The notes below the pieces were generated by a model that saw nothing but the letters and a program-made list of their open reading frames with translations, did not search any database and had not been told where the DNA came from. The position numbers and the translations under genes are program-made. A stretch of 7,601 nucleotides of DNA from Thermodesulfatator sp. (GTDB taxonomy: Bacteria; Desulfobacterota; Dissulfuribacteria; Dissulfuribacterales; QOAL01). Positions 1-7,096 of this stretch are shown piece after piece. Each line of letters opens with the position of its first letter. Positions within the stretch are counted from its first letter, which is position 1. The stretch is taken from NCBI GenBank assembly GCA_003978135.1, contig QOAL01000167.1, positions 1 to 7,601 on the forward strand. Direction: 5' to 3'.

Positions 1-5
1 AGCAA

Positions 6-905
6 ATGGCTGTTTTTGATCTCAAGGCATACATAAAGGAACGCAAGGCAGTGGTGGACAAGGCCCTTGACCAGCTCCTGCCTCGCCCCCAGGGGCCATC
101 AGCCCCTGTGGTGGAAGCTATGCGCTACAGCGTTGCTGCTGGGGGCAAAAGGGTCAGGCCTATTCTCCTCATGGCAGGATGCGACGCAGTAGGTGGAAAG
201 CACTTAGACATACTTCCTGCAGCATGCGCCATGGAATGCGTTCACACCTATTCCCTGATCCACGACGACCTGCCGGCAATGGACGACGACGACTTACGGC
301 GAGGTCAGCCTACCTGCCATAAAAAATTTGGAGAAGCCATTGCAATCCTTGCCGGCGACGGACTCCTGACATTGGCCTTTCAGCTCATGGCCCATCCCGG
401 GATGACAAACACGCTGGATGCTGCCAGCATCCTCAAGGTAATTGGTGTATTTGCTGATGCAGCCGGCATAAACGGCATGGTAGGTGGGCAGACAGCAGAC
501 ATATTGTTTGAAGGGCAGCCTGTTGATGCAGAAACCCTTTCCTTTATTCATTCGCGTAAGACCGGAGCCCTGATAAGGGCTTCTGTTCAAATGGGTGCCA
601 TGCTGGGAAAAGGGACAGAGGAACAGGTAAAAAATCTGAGCGATTACGGCACTGCCCTTGGCCTGGCGTTCCAGGTAGTGGATGACATACTTGATGTTAC
701 CGGAGACCAGGAAAAAATTGGCAAGCCTGTAGGATCTGATATCAAGAACCAGAAAGCGACCTATCCAGCCCTTTTTGGCCTAGATGAAGCCAGAAAAAAG
801 GCGGTCAGCCTCAAGGAACAGGCCCTTTCAGCTCTGTCAGATTTCGGGATGGAAGCAGAGCCCCTGAGGGCGATCGCAGCCTATGTCGTTGAAAGGGACA
901 GATAA
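6..905 (+). CDS. ispA: Polyprenyl (farnesyl/geranylgeranyl) diphosphate synthase
   Basis: This trans-isoprenyl diphosphate synthase condenses isopentenyl diphosphate with allylic diphosphates in the cytoplasm to give farnesyl (C15) or geranylgeranyl (C20) diphosphate, the precursors of quinone side chains and undecaprenyl carriers. The 299-aa product has the GGKR motif (46-49), the first Asp-rich motif DDLPAMD (87-93) in its bacterial type II form with two inserted residues, the RRG following it (98-100), and the second Asp-rich motif DDILD (226-230). Lys-containing GKPVGSD and the KATYP segment (250-254) follow. The Tyr five residues before the first motif (Y82) matches E. coli IspA, favouring a C15 product, but chain length is not certain. 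The length equals that of E. coli IspA as I remember it, and the N-terminus aligns well, so the ATG at 6 is the likely start. Its ribosome site lies outside the window, as would xseB, a frequent upstream partner. Confidence 0.95.
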   Translation: MAVFDLKAYIKERKAVVDKALDQLLPRPQGPSAPVVEAMRYSVAAGGKRVRPILLMAGCDAVGGKHLDILPAACAMECVHTYSLIHDDLPAMDDDDLRRGQPTCHKKFGEAIAILAGDGLLTLAFQLMAHPGMTNTLDAASILKVIGVFADAAGINGMVGGQTADILFEGQPVDAETLSFIHSRKTGALIRASVQMGAMLGKGTEEQVKNLSDYGTALGLAFQVVDDILDVTGDQEKIGKPVGSDIKNQKATYPALFGLDEARKKAVSLKEQALSALSDFGMEAEPLRAIAAYVVERDR

Positions 906-950
906 AAGGAACCTGGGCTGGTACAATAAAAGGGATGATGATATTACGGA

Positions 951-956
951 TATAAT
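951..956 (+). promoter_or_regulatory. Candidate -10 box for dxs
   Basis: TATAAT here is an exact match to the sigma-70 -10 hexamer and lies about 200 bp before dxs. No TTGACA-like -35 element lies 16-18 bp upstream, where the sequence is A-rich, and there is no TGn extension. It may be a weak or activator-dependent promoter, or a chance match in AT-rich DNA. Confidence 0.25.
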
Positions 957-1031
957 CACCCGGGTTAACCGGGCAATTATGAAAAGGCGTTATTTGCCAT
1001 TATGAAATATGGACCTGCATGGACAAATACA

Positions 1032-1062
1032 TTTCTTCGTTTCCCCCTTTGAAATGAAGAAA
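1032..1062. repeat. Imperfect inverted repeat (12-bp stem) in dxs leader
   Basis: The left arm TTTCTTCGTTTC (1032-1043) pairs with the right arm GAAATGAAGAAA (1051-1062) in all 12 positions, one being a G-T wobble, around a 7-nt loop (1044-1050). The stem is AT-rich. The nearest T run (1087-1093) begins 24 bases after the stem, so it is not a classical intrinsic terminator. It could be an operator, an mRNA-stability element or an attenuator part; the sequence does not decide. Confidence 0.5.
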
Positions 1063-1136
1063 ACTCCTGATGCCTGCAACATAGCGTTTTTTTATTATTA
1101 TGTGTCCATGGCCCATTGAAAACTAAAAACATGACC

Positions 1137-1142
1137 GAGGAG
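1137..1142 (+). promoter_or_regulatory. dxs ribosome binding site
   Basis: GAGGAG ends 10 nt before the ATG at 1153. This is a good Shine-Dalgarno match and fixes the dxs start. An out-of-frame ATG at 1131 overlaps it but runs for only six codons to a TAA at 1149-1151. Confidence 0.75.
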
Positions 1143-1152
1143 CATCGTTAAT

Positions 1153-3078
1153 ATGAGCGGTTTACTGGAGAACATAAATTCCCCCAGCGATATCAAGGGG
1201 CTTGACCAGAAGGAGCTGAACCAGCTTGCTTCTGAAATAAGAAAGACAATAGTGAATACAGTAGCAGAAAAAGGCGGTCACCTGGCACCGAGCCTGGGCG
1301 TAGTGGAGTTGACCCTTGCCATTCATTACTGTTTTAACTCCCCCAGGGACAAGATTATCTGGGATGTTGGTCATCAGTCCTATGCCCACAAGCTGATTAC
1401 AGGCAGGCGTGACAGGTTCTCCACCCTGAGACAACAGGACGGCATAAGCGGTTTCCCCAAGCGGGCAGAAAGCGTGCATGACGCCCTGGATACAGGCCAT
1501 AGCAGCACGTCCATTTCTGCAGCCCTGGGAATGGCAACAGCCGCATCCATGCAGAACAAGGACTCAAAGGTGGTTGCAGTCATTGGTGACGGCTCAATGA
1601 CGGCTGGAATGGCTTTTGAAGCCATGAACAATGCTGGCCACCTTCGAAAAGACCTCATAGTGATTCTAAATGACAACGAAATGTCCATTTCGCCAAATGT
1701 CGGCGCCCTTTCCTCCTTCCTGAGCAGGAAGCTCACGAGCAGGGTTGCCACCAGGATGAAAAAGGAAATGGAATCCTTTTTAAAGCGCTCCGGGGTTGGA
1801 GAAAACATCTGGCAGGTATTGAAAAAAAGCGAGGATTCCCTGAAGAGTCTCCTGACGCCCGGCATGCTCTTTGAGGCGCTCCAGTTCGAATATGTCGGCC
1901 CGATTCCAGGCCATCATATCGGTACCCTGATAGAAACCAAGGAAAATGTGAAAAATATACCAGGCCCGGTCCTGGTACACGTACTTACCAAGAAGGGCAA
2001 GGGGTATCCGCCGGCAGAGGAGCATCCAGACCTTTTTCACGGCGTGGGTCCCTTTGACATCTCTACTGGAAGGCCCAAAAAATCTTCCACTCCCAAACCC
2101 CCTGCTTACACGGACATCTTTGGCCAAACAATGGTGCGGTTGGCGAAGGAAGATCCGAAAATCGTGGGTATTACTGCAGCCATGCCTGCCGGCACCGGCC
2201 TGAAGCAACTCCAGGAAACCATGCCGGAAAGGTTTTTCGACGTTGGAATTGCTGAACAGCACGCTGTTACCTTTGCAGCAGGCCTGGCCCTTGAGGGCAT
2301 GAAACCTGTGGTGGCTATTTACTCCACATTTTTGCAGAGGGCATTTGATCAGATTATACACGACGTCTGCCTTACCAACCTGCCGGTAGTCTTTGCACTT
2401 GATAGGGGCGGACTGGTTGGAGATGATGGCCCTACCCATCACGGCGTGTTCGACATGTCGTTTCTTAGGATGATACCCAATATGGTGGTCATGTCACCCA
2501 GGGATGAAAACGAACTCCAGCACATGCTTTATACTGCTGTAAACCACCAGGGACCTGTAGCTGTGCGTTATCCCAGGGGTACTGGTATCGGCGTAAGCCT
2601 TGACTGGCAGCTGAAAAACCTGCCCATTGGAAAGGCGTCTGTAGAAAAGGTAGGAGATGATATAGCAATACTGGCCATGGGGCATCATGTCCACACGGCA
2701 CTGCAGGCAGGAGAAGAGCTTGAAAAACAGGGAATAAAGGCCTCTGTGGTAAACATGAGATTCGTAAAGCCTCTGGATGAGGACATCATCCAGGAGATGG
2801 CACTGAAGACAGGAAAAATTATAACCATAGAGGAAAATGCTCTCATGGGAGGATTTGGTTCAGCGGTGCTGGAAACGCTTTCAAACAAAAAGATAAGTGA
2901 CGTGCTGGTGAAACGTCTCGGACTTCCTGACAGATTTATTGAACACGGCAGCCAGGAAAACCTCAGGAAAGAGGCAGGCATTGACGTAGCCTCCCTGCTG
3001 GATGCTGCCAGGGAACTCCTCCAGGCCTCCAATACAGGGCAGGAAAAGCCTGCCAAGGTACATTCTCTCAGGGTTTAA
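1153..3078 (+). CDS. dxs: 1-deoxy-D-xylulose-5-phosphate synthase
   Basis: This enzyme condenses pyruvate with glyceraldehyde 3-phosphate, releasing CO2, to form 1-deoxy-D-xylulose 5-phosphate. That is the first step of the MEP isoprenoid pathway and also a branch to thiamine and pyridoxal. It is a cytoplasmic, thiamine-diphosphate- and Mg-dependent transketolase-like enzyme. The 641-aa product carries the substrate-side His of GGHLAPSLG (H43), GHQSYAHK (73-80), GHSSTS (115-120), the GDGSMT metal/cofactor motif (145-150) with its partner Asn in LNDNEMSIS (172-180), the catalytic Glu in GIAEQH (E368), GPTHHG (426-431) and RYPRG (472-476). The pyrimidine-binding domain covers about 315-480 and the transketolase C-terminal domain about 490-625. 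The length is typical, with a short variable tail. It follows ispA on the same strand, so both ends of the isoprenoid route are grouped, and it is closed by a strong terminator. Confidence 0.97.
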   Translation: MSGLLENINSPSDIKGLDQKELNQLASEIRKTIVNTVAEKGGHLAPSLGVVELTLAIHYCFNSPRDKIIWDVGHQSYAHKLITGRRDRFSTLRQQDGISGFPKRAESVHDALDTGHSSTSISAALGMATAASMQNKDSKVVAVIGDGSMTAGMAFEAMNNAGHLRKDLIVILNDNEMSISPNVGALSSFLSRKLTSRVATRMKKEMESFLKRSGVGENIWQVLKKSEDSLKSLLTPGMLFEALQFEYVGPIPGHHIGTLIETKENVKNIPGPVLVHVLTKKGKGYPPAEEHPDLFHGVGPFDISTGRPKKSSTPKPPAYTDIFGQTMVRLAKEDPKIVGITAAMPAGTGLKQLQETMPERFFDVGIAEQHAVTFAAGLALEGMKPVVAIYSTFLQRAFDQIIHDVCLTNLPVVFALDRGGLVGDDGPTHHGVFDMSFLRMIPNMVVMSPRDENELQHMLYTAVNHQGPVAVRYPRGTGIGVSLDWQLKNLPIGKASVEKVGDDIAILAMGHHVHTALQAGEELEKQGIKASVVNMRFVKPLDEDIIQEMALKTGKIITIEENALMGGFGSAVLETLSNKKISDVLVKRLGLPDRFIEHGSQENLRKEAGIDVASLLDAARELLQASNTGQEKPAKVHSLRV

Positions 3079-3102
3079 CGATCTCTATCAGACAAAACGG
3101 AA

Positions 3103-3131
3103 AAAGGCGGGCATATCAAGCTCCCGCCTTT
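3103..3131. terminator. Bidirectional intrinsic terminator
   Basis: AAAGGCGGG (3103-3111) and CCCGCCTTT (3123-3131) form a perfect 9-bp stem with a GC-rich core around an 11-nt loop. Reading rightward the stem ends in TTTACTATTT. Reading leftward it ends in CCTTTTTCCGTTTTG. It sits between the convergent dxs stop (25 bp away) and the kinase stop (22 bp away), so one hairpin can end both transcripts. Confidence 0.85.
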
Positions 3132-3153
3132 ACTATTTCGACTGAAATTCGAA

Positions 3154-5976
3154 TCAGCCCTTCAACACCCTGCTTAACACGATCTCCAGGTCCCTAAATC
3201 GAAAAGGCTTTACCAGCCTGCCCATAAAACCGTATTTCTGGTAATTTGCCATGATGGGGTCTGTTGAATATCCGCTTGCAACTATGAGCCTTGCCATGGG
3301 ATCCATCTCAAGAATCCTTTGAGCTGCCTCCCTTCCACCCATGCCTCCTGGAATGGTAAGATCCATTATGACAGCATCAAAACGCCCACCATCTTTCATG
3401 GCAGCAGCATATTTTTCCAGTGCCTCTTGGCCATCAACTGCCAAATCATAAGCGCAACCACATTTTTTCAGCATGGCTGACGTTACCTTCGACACAATGT
3501 CATCATCGTCCATGATGAGTATCCGTGCTTTGAAAAGCCTCATGTCATCCACTGCGCTCAAAGAATCTGACATGCCCTGGTGGCCAACAGACTCTTTCTC
3601 CGCAGGCAGGAACACGGTAAAAACAGTGCCCTCATCGGGGACTGATGCCACGCTTATATGGCCTCCGTGTTTTACAATTATGCTGTGGGCAGTGGCCAGT
3701 CCCAGTCCTGAGCCAGTCTGTTTGGTGCTAAAATAAGGTTCGAAAATCCGGTCGATATGTCTGGCAGATATGCCGACCCCTTCATCCCTGATTACCATCC
3801 TGACATAATCCCCCGAAAGGTGAGACAAGGAATCCATATGAATATCAGGGATATTTTCAGCTTCCACATAGAGATTCCCCCCCTCCGGCATGGCGTGTTT
3901 GGCATTTATTACCAGATTTGAAATCACCTGGTCTATCTGACCCTTGTCAGCCCTGATGTTCCACAGGTTCTCCTGAATATTAAAATTTGCCTTTATGTTA
4001 CTGCCTGTGAGATTGAACCTAACACAACTTTTCAGCAGTTCTTTAAGGTCCACTGCCTCAAGGACTGGATCTCCTCCCCGGGCAAAGGTTAGAAGCTGCT
4101 TGGTAAGATTGGTAGCTTTTTCAAGGGCGCTTCCTGCCTTTTCAAGAAATGGATAGGCACTGTGATCAGGAGAGAGCTTGAACCTGGCAATCTCAAGGTT
4201 ACCGAAAATCCCAGTCAAAATGTTGTTGAAATCATGCGCGATGCCGCCGGCCAAGGTGCCTACGCTCTTGAGTTTCTGCATTTTCCGGAGTTCCTTTTCC
4301 GCCTGTTTTCGCTGGGTAATATCCCTGGCCACCCCGCGGTAACCGACAATCTTGCCTTTTTTATCGAAAAAAGGAACACCGCTGGTTTCAACAACGACCC
4401 TGTGTCCATCCTTGTGGAGCAATACCTGCTCCATGTATTTTACAGACTCTCCAGTCTTCGTCAGATCAGCTATTATGGAAGAAATACGTTTAAGTTCCTC
4501 CGGTGTCATGTATTTATCCAGGGACGTACCCACCACTTCTTCAGGCGCATATCCCAAAATCTTCTTAACTTGCGGGCCTATATAAGTAATCTCAAGGTCA
4601 GGGACTGCCATCTCCCAGATGAGATCAGAAGAGGTCTCCACCAGGTCCCGGAATTTAGCCTCACTCTGGCGCAATGCATCTTCTGCCCTTTTCCTGTCCG
4701 CGATCATCTTGTTTGCATACCTTGCGATATGATCAAGTTCCAGAAACTGCACACGACTCCTGTCAATGGGCTCGCTTGAACGGGCTGCCCGATTGAAAAA
4801 CCTCATGAACAGTATAATGTCATCCCTAAGCTTCATGTTTAACCTGTTAAACAGAAACAGGAAAAAGGCTGCAACAGCAAATGCAATAAGTGCAAAAATG
4901 ATTAATTTGTTTCTTATCTGGCGGTTGAGTTCCTGCTGCATGGCAGCAATGTCTTTTTCTACGTCATCGAGATAGACACCAGCGCCAACAAGCCATTTAA
5001 GCTCGGGTATACCGAAAATAAAGGAAACCTTTGGTGCCTCCTTATTTGGGTCAGTGAGCTTGATATGTGTGTAGTAGATATAGTCTCCATTCTTCTTTAG
5101 GGCAGCAGCATACTCCTTTTTGAATAGCTCCCGGGTCCTTTCAGGATGCTTGTCAAAAACCTCCCACAATTTCCTGTGACCTGAAAAGACCTTTCCATTG
5201 GAAACCAGGGCCTCTCCATCGAAACGGTTTATAAAAATATAGCCTTCCTTTCCAAACCGAATCCCGCTTATTGTGGATAGAAGCCGGCCTTTCAACTGAT
5301 TTTCAATATCATCCCAATACAGCCCTGTTCCAATAACCCAGTCATAGGGCTTAAACACCTTGAAAAACGATATCTTTTTATATTGTTCATGAGGAAATCC
5401 TGGCTTAAACCACGAATATTCAAAAAAGCCTTCCCCTTTTTCCTTGGCTATCTCCAGTATGGTTCTGTAAATCCTGATCTTTTCCGTATTCTCCCAGCTA
5501 TTGTAATTAAGGCCCTCAAGCTGGGGCCTGTCTGCATTCATTATTACAAGGCCGTCCAGCCTGGTTATGAAATAATATCCAGAGCCCTGTTCAAAGCGTA
5601 TGGGCCTCAAGGCCTCGATTATCATTTTCTGAATCTGGCTGTCTGTGCTTATATCCTTGTTCTGAAAATAGAGATTTCTTGCTATAATGCATGCCTCCAG
5701 AACTCTGTGGCGAATCTTTTCTCTTGTAAATTTCTCAGCCTGGGTCCGTTGGCTGGATATCATATGCACAACCCGCAGAACTTCCTGCCTGATAATATCT
5801 TTTTGGCGAGATATGTATTCCTTGCGCATCTGCCGGGATCGGACTTCCAGGTCCTGCCATGAACCGATTACGTCAACCGCTGTGATGGTAAAGGCCACTC
5901 CGAGAATAAAAATAATCCCCCAGACCTGTATCAACCTGGTAAAACGCTTTTTGTTTCCCATTACCGAATCAGCCAA
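3154..5976 (-). CDS. Cache/PAS hybrid sensor histidine kinase with receiver domain
   Basis: This is an inner-membrane sensor kinase that should autophosphorylate on His and pass phosphate to its own receiver domain. Residues 15-37 form the first membrane helix. Residues about 60-345 are an extracytoplasmic double-Cache-like sensor with two similar lobes (YYFITRLDG at 134-142 and YIFINRFDG at 246-254). A second membrane helix covers about 357-376, then come a helical linker, a PAS domain (about 439-553), and HisKA with GGIAHDFNN (phospho-acceptor H581). HATPase_c has its N-box at N691, DEGVGI (731-736), IFEPYFSTK (744-752) and GSGLGLA (755-761). The receiver (about 817-935) has the acidic cluster DDDD (823-826), phospho-site D872, S901 and K923. 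There is no DNA-binding output, so a partner must lie elsewhere. The ligand is unknown. The longest frame starts at TTG 5976; ATG 5961 (935 aa) is a real alternative. It is last in a three-gene operon. Confidence 0.93.
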   Translation of the reverse strand: MADSVMGNKKRFTRLIQVWGIIFILGVAFTITAVDVIGSWQDLEVRSRQMRKEYISRQKDIIRQEVLRVVHMISSQRTQAEKFTREKIRHRVLEACIIARNLYFQNKDISTDSQIQKMIIEALRPIRFEQGSGYYFITRLDGLVIMNADRPQLEGLNYNSWENTEKIRIYRTILEIAKEKGEGFFEYSWFKPGFPHEQYKKISFFKVFKPYDWVIGTGLYWDDIENQLKGRLLSTISGIRFGKEGYIFINRFDGEALVSNGKVFSGHRKLWEVFDKHPERTRELFKKEYAAALKKNGDYIYYTHIKLTDPNKEAPKVSFIFGIPELKWLVGAGVYLDDVEKDIAAMQQELNRQIRNKLIIFALIAFAVAAFFLFLFNRLNMKLRDDIILFMRFFNRAARSSEPIDRSRVQFLELDHIARYANKMIADRKRAEDALRQSEAKFRDLVETSSDLIWEMAVPDLEITYIGPQVKKILGYAPEEVVGTSLDKYMTPEELKRISSIIADLTKTGESVKYMEQVLLHKDGHRVVVETSGVPFFDKKGKIVGYRGVARDITQRKQAEKELRKMQKLKSVGTLAGGIAHDFNNILTGIFGNLEIARFKLSPDHSAYPFLEKAGSALEKATNLTKQLLTFARGGDPVLEAVDLKELLKSCVRFNLTGSNIKANFNIQENLWNIRADKGQIDQVISNLVINAKHAMPEGGNLYVEAENIPDIHMDSLSHLSGDYVRMVIRDEGVGISARHIDRIFEPYFSTKQTGSGLGLATAHSIIVKHGGHISVASVPDEGTVFTVFLPAEKESVGHQGMSDSLSAVDDMRLFKARILIMDDDDIVSKVTSAMLKKCGCAYDLAVDGQEALEKYAAAMKDGGRFDAVIMDLTIPGGMGGREAAQRILEMDPMARLIVASGYSTDPIMANYQKYGFMGRLVKPFRFRDLEIVLSRVLKG

Positions 5977-5984
5977 GGTCTCCT
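5959..5984 (-). promoter_or_regulatory. Kinase start region: AGGAG, overlapping stop, TTG or ATG start
   Basis: AGGAG lies at 5984-5980 on the minus strand. It is only 3 nt before the TTG at 5976, which would overlap the HAD stop TGA (5971-5969) by 8 bp, and 18 nt before the ATG at 5961, which begins 7 nt after that stop. Neither spacing is ideal. Either way, ribosomes ending the HAD gene are placed to re-initiate on the kinase, suggesting translational coupling. Confidence 0.55.
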
Positions 5985-7072
5985 ACACCATGGCCCCTTA
6001 CACTTTTTCTCATCTTTTCACTTTGTTCTATCAAGACTTCCATATCTGATTCTTCAACACTGAACATACTGAAATTACGCCTGTCCCGAAGCTCATCAAG
6101 GCCCCTGGCCATTTCGTCTGAAAGCCCTGCCTCCTTCATTTGTTCGAGAAGAAACACCGGATCAAGCTGGCCAGCCGAATCAACAGACAAGGTCTCCAGA
6201 AAATTATTGCCCATTTTTTTTAACAGCTTGCAAAGACCTGCTATGACAAGGGTACTTGTAGAAAGAACTGCCCATTTTGCCGATTTAAGGGCGTACCTGT
6301 TGCCGTTAAATGAGACCGCAGTACCCCCGCCTGATTTCACAAGTTCCAGGGCCTGGACATCCGTTATGCTATCCCCCGCATATATGACATCAGCAAGGCC
6401 AAGGCCTGTTCGTTCAAGGCTGTTTGATACAGCCTTAGCCTTTTCTATGCCTCCTATGGGATTCACCTCCTGAAAAATCCTTCCAATATTCATATCGGCG
6501 ATATCATGCCAAAAGATTTCATCAAGCCTTTCAATGGTTCTTCTATGGCCCTCCGGAACGTCCTCTATATGCCCTGCGTCATCAGGCCAATGTATCATTT
6601 CCATCCCGGCGATCTCCAAGGCCTTCTTTTCCAGGTAGTGCGCTTCCTTTCCTGAAAGATCATACTTATCCAAACTTACGTCTGTGCAGTATACGTTCTC
6701 CCGCGGAAAACCAGTGACACTGCACAAGGCATCTAGATAGGGCCTGTAACTTGTGCTGATGATAAAGCTTGGCAGCATCCGGCTCACCTCGGGAAGCATC
6801 AACTCTGTACCAGGAAGCATTAGGAGGGTCTGCCTTGAAAACCTCTCCATGAGATCATCTGTTACTCCATATGCCTTGAGAAAAGGAAGTACAAGCTTGA
6901 GGGTGTCCCCTGCCTTGTAGCCAGGGCGTTTTTCAACATCAGCCAGGAAATCATCGTATTTGCTTACAATAGCAAAAAACCTGTCCCCGTCAGGGATAAA
7001 TTCCCTGCAAAGCTCGAAGGCATTGTCATTTTGAGTAATCGGCCCTTCACAGTCTATATTGAGCTGAATCAT
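5969..7072 (-). CDS. HAD-superfamily phosphatase-like protein
   Basis: This is probably a cytoplasmic HAD-fold phosphohydrolase; its substrate is unknown. The 367-aa protein begins almost at once with a motif I-like segment, LNIDCEGPIT (4-13), with the nucleophile predicted at D7 and Glu (E9) where DxD enzymes have the second Asp. Motif II is probably IISTSYRPY (104-112), the motif III Lys is probably K211 in GGIEKAKAV, and motif IV is YAGDSITD (231-238, D234/D238), the GDxxxD form seen in phosphoserine-phosphatase-like members. The insert between motifs I and II (about 15-100) is mostly helical and would be the cap. About 75 residues follow the core and look helical. From memory, the DCEGP-NDNAFEL opening resembles the archaeal EhaR/COG4030-type HAD proteins; I cannot confirm this. 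ATG 7072 has AGAGGGTG just upstream. The gene sits 24 bp after a small gene and overlaps or abuts the kinase gene. Confidence 0.8.
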   Translation of the reverse strand: MIQLNIDCEGPITQNDNAFELCREFIPDGDRFFAIVSKYDDFLADVEKRPGYKAGDTLKLVLPFLKAYGVTDDLMERFSRQTLLMLPGTELMLPEVSRMLPSFIISTSYRPYLDALCSVTGFPRENVYCTDVSLDKYDLSGKEAHYLEKKALEIAGMEMIHWPDDAGHIEDVPEGHRRTIERLDEIFWHDIADMNIGRIFQEVNPIGGIEKAKAVSNSLERTGLGLADVIYAGDSITDVQALELVKSGGGTAVSFNGNRYALKSAKWAVLSTSTLVIAGLCKLLKKMGNNFLETLSVDSAGQLDPVFLLEQMKEAGLSDEMARGLDELRDRRNFSMFSVEESDMEVLIEQSEKMRKSVRGHGVGDLG

Positions 7073-7074
7073 TT

Positions 7075-7082
7075 CACCCTCT
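7075..7082 (-). promoter_or_regulatory. Ribosome binding site of HAD gene
   Basis: On the minus strand AGAGGGTG lies 2 nt before the ATG at 7072, with its AGAGGG core about 4 nt upstream. It is a moderate Shine-Dalgarno match set in the 24-bp gap after the previous gene's stop, and it supports this ATG. Confidence 0.45.
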
Positions 7083-7096
7083 CTTCCATATTTGGA

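Larger units (their letters stand above)
906..1152 (+). other. ispA-dxs intergenic region, possible dxs leader
   Basis: This 247-bp gap is long for an ispA-dxs pair, which is often tightly spaced. It contains an exact TATAAT at 951-956, a short CCCGG/CCGGG palindrome at 959-973, a 9-bp direct repeat ATTATGAAA at 976-984 and 999-1007, a 12-bp hairpin at 1032-1062, a T7 run at 1087-1093, and the dxs ribosome site. Two tiny frames overlap as ATGA: 979-1005 (8 codons plus stop) and 1002-1052 (16 codons plus stop). Neither has a recognisable ribosome site, so I do not call them genes. I see no gene here and no clear riboswitch consensus. Confidence 0.5.

Noticed and set aside
959..973. CCCGG/CCGGG palindrome as an ispA terminator
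   Set aside because: The stem is only 5 bp and no T run follows it.
1062..1093. TPP-riboswitch-like bases (CCTGATGCCTGCAAC) before dxs, a TPP enzyme
   Set aside because: Only a fragment resembles the Thi-box; the CTGAGA element and paired arms are absent upstream.
1780..2442. 220-codon minus-strand frame inside dxs
   Set aside because: It is the antisense shadow of the conserved dxs core and resembles no protein family.
4162..4779. 205-codon plus-strand frame inside the kinase gene
   Set aside because: It lies antisense to the PAS and HisKA coding region, whose motifs are intact; its translation has no recognisable domain and no ribosome site.
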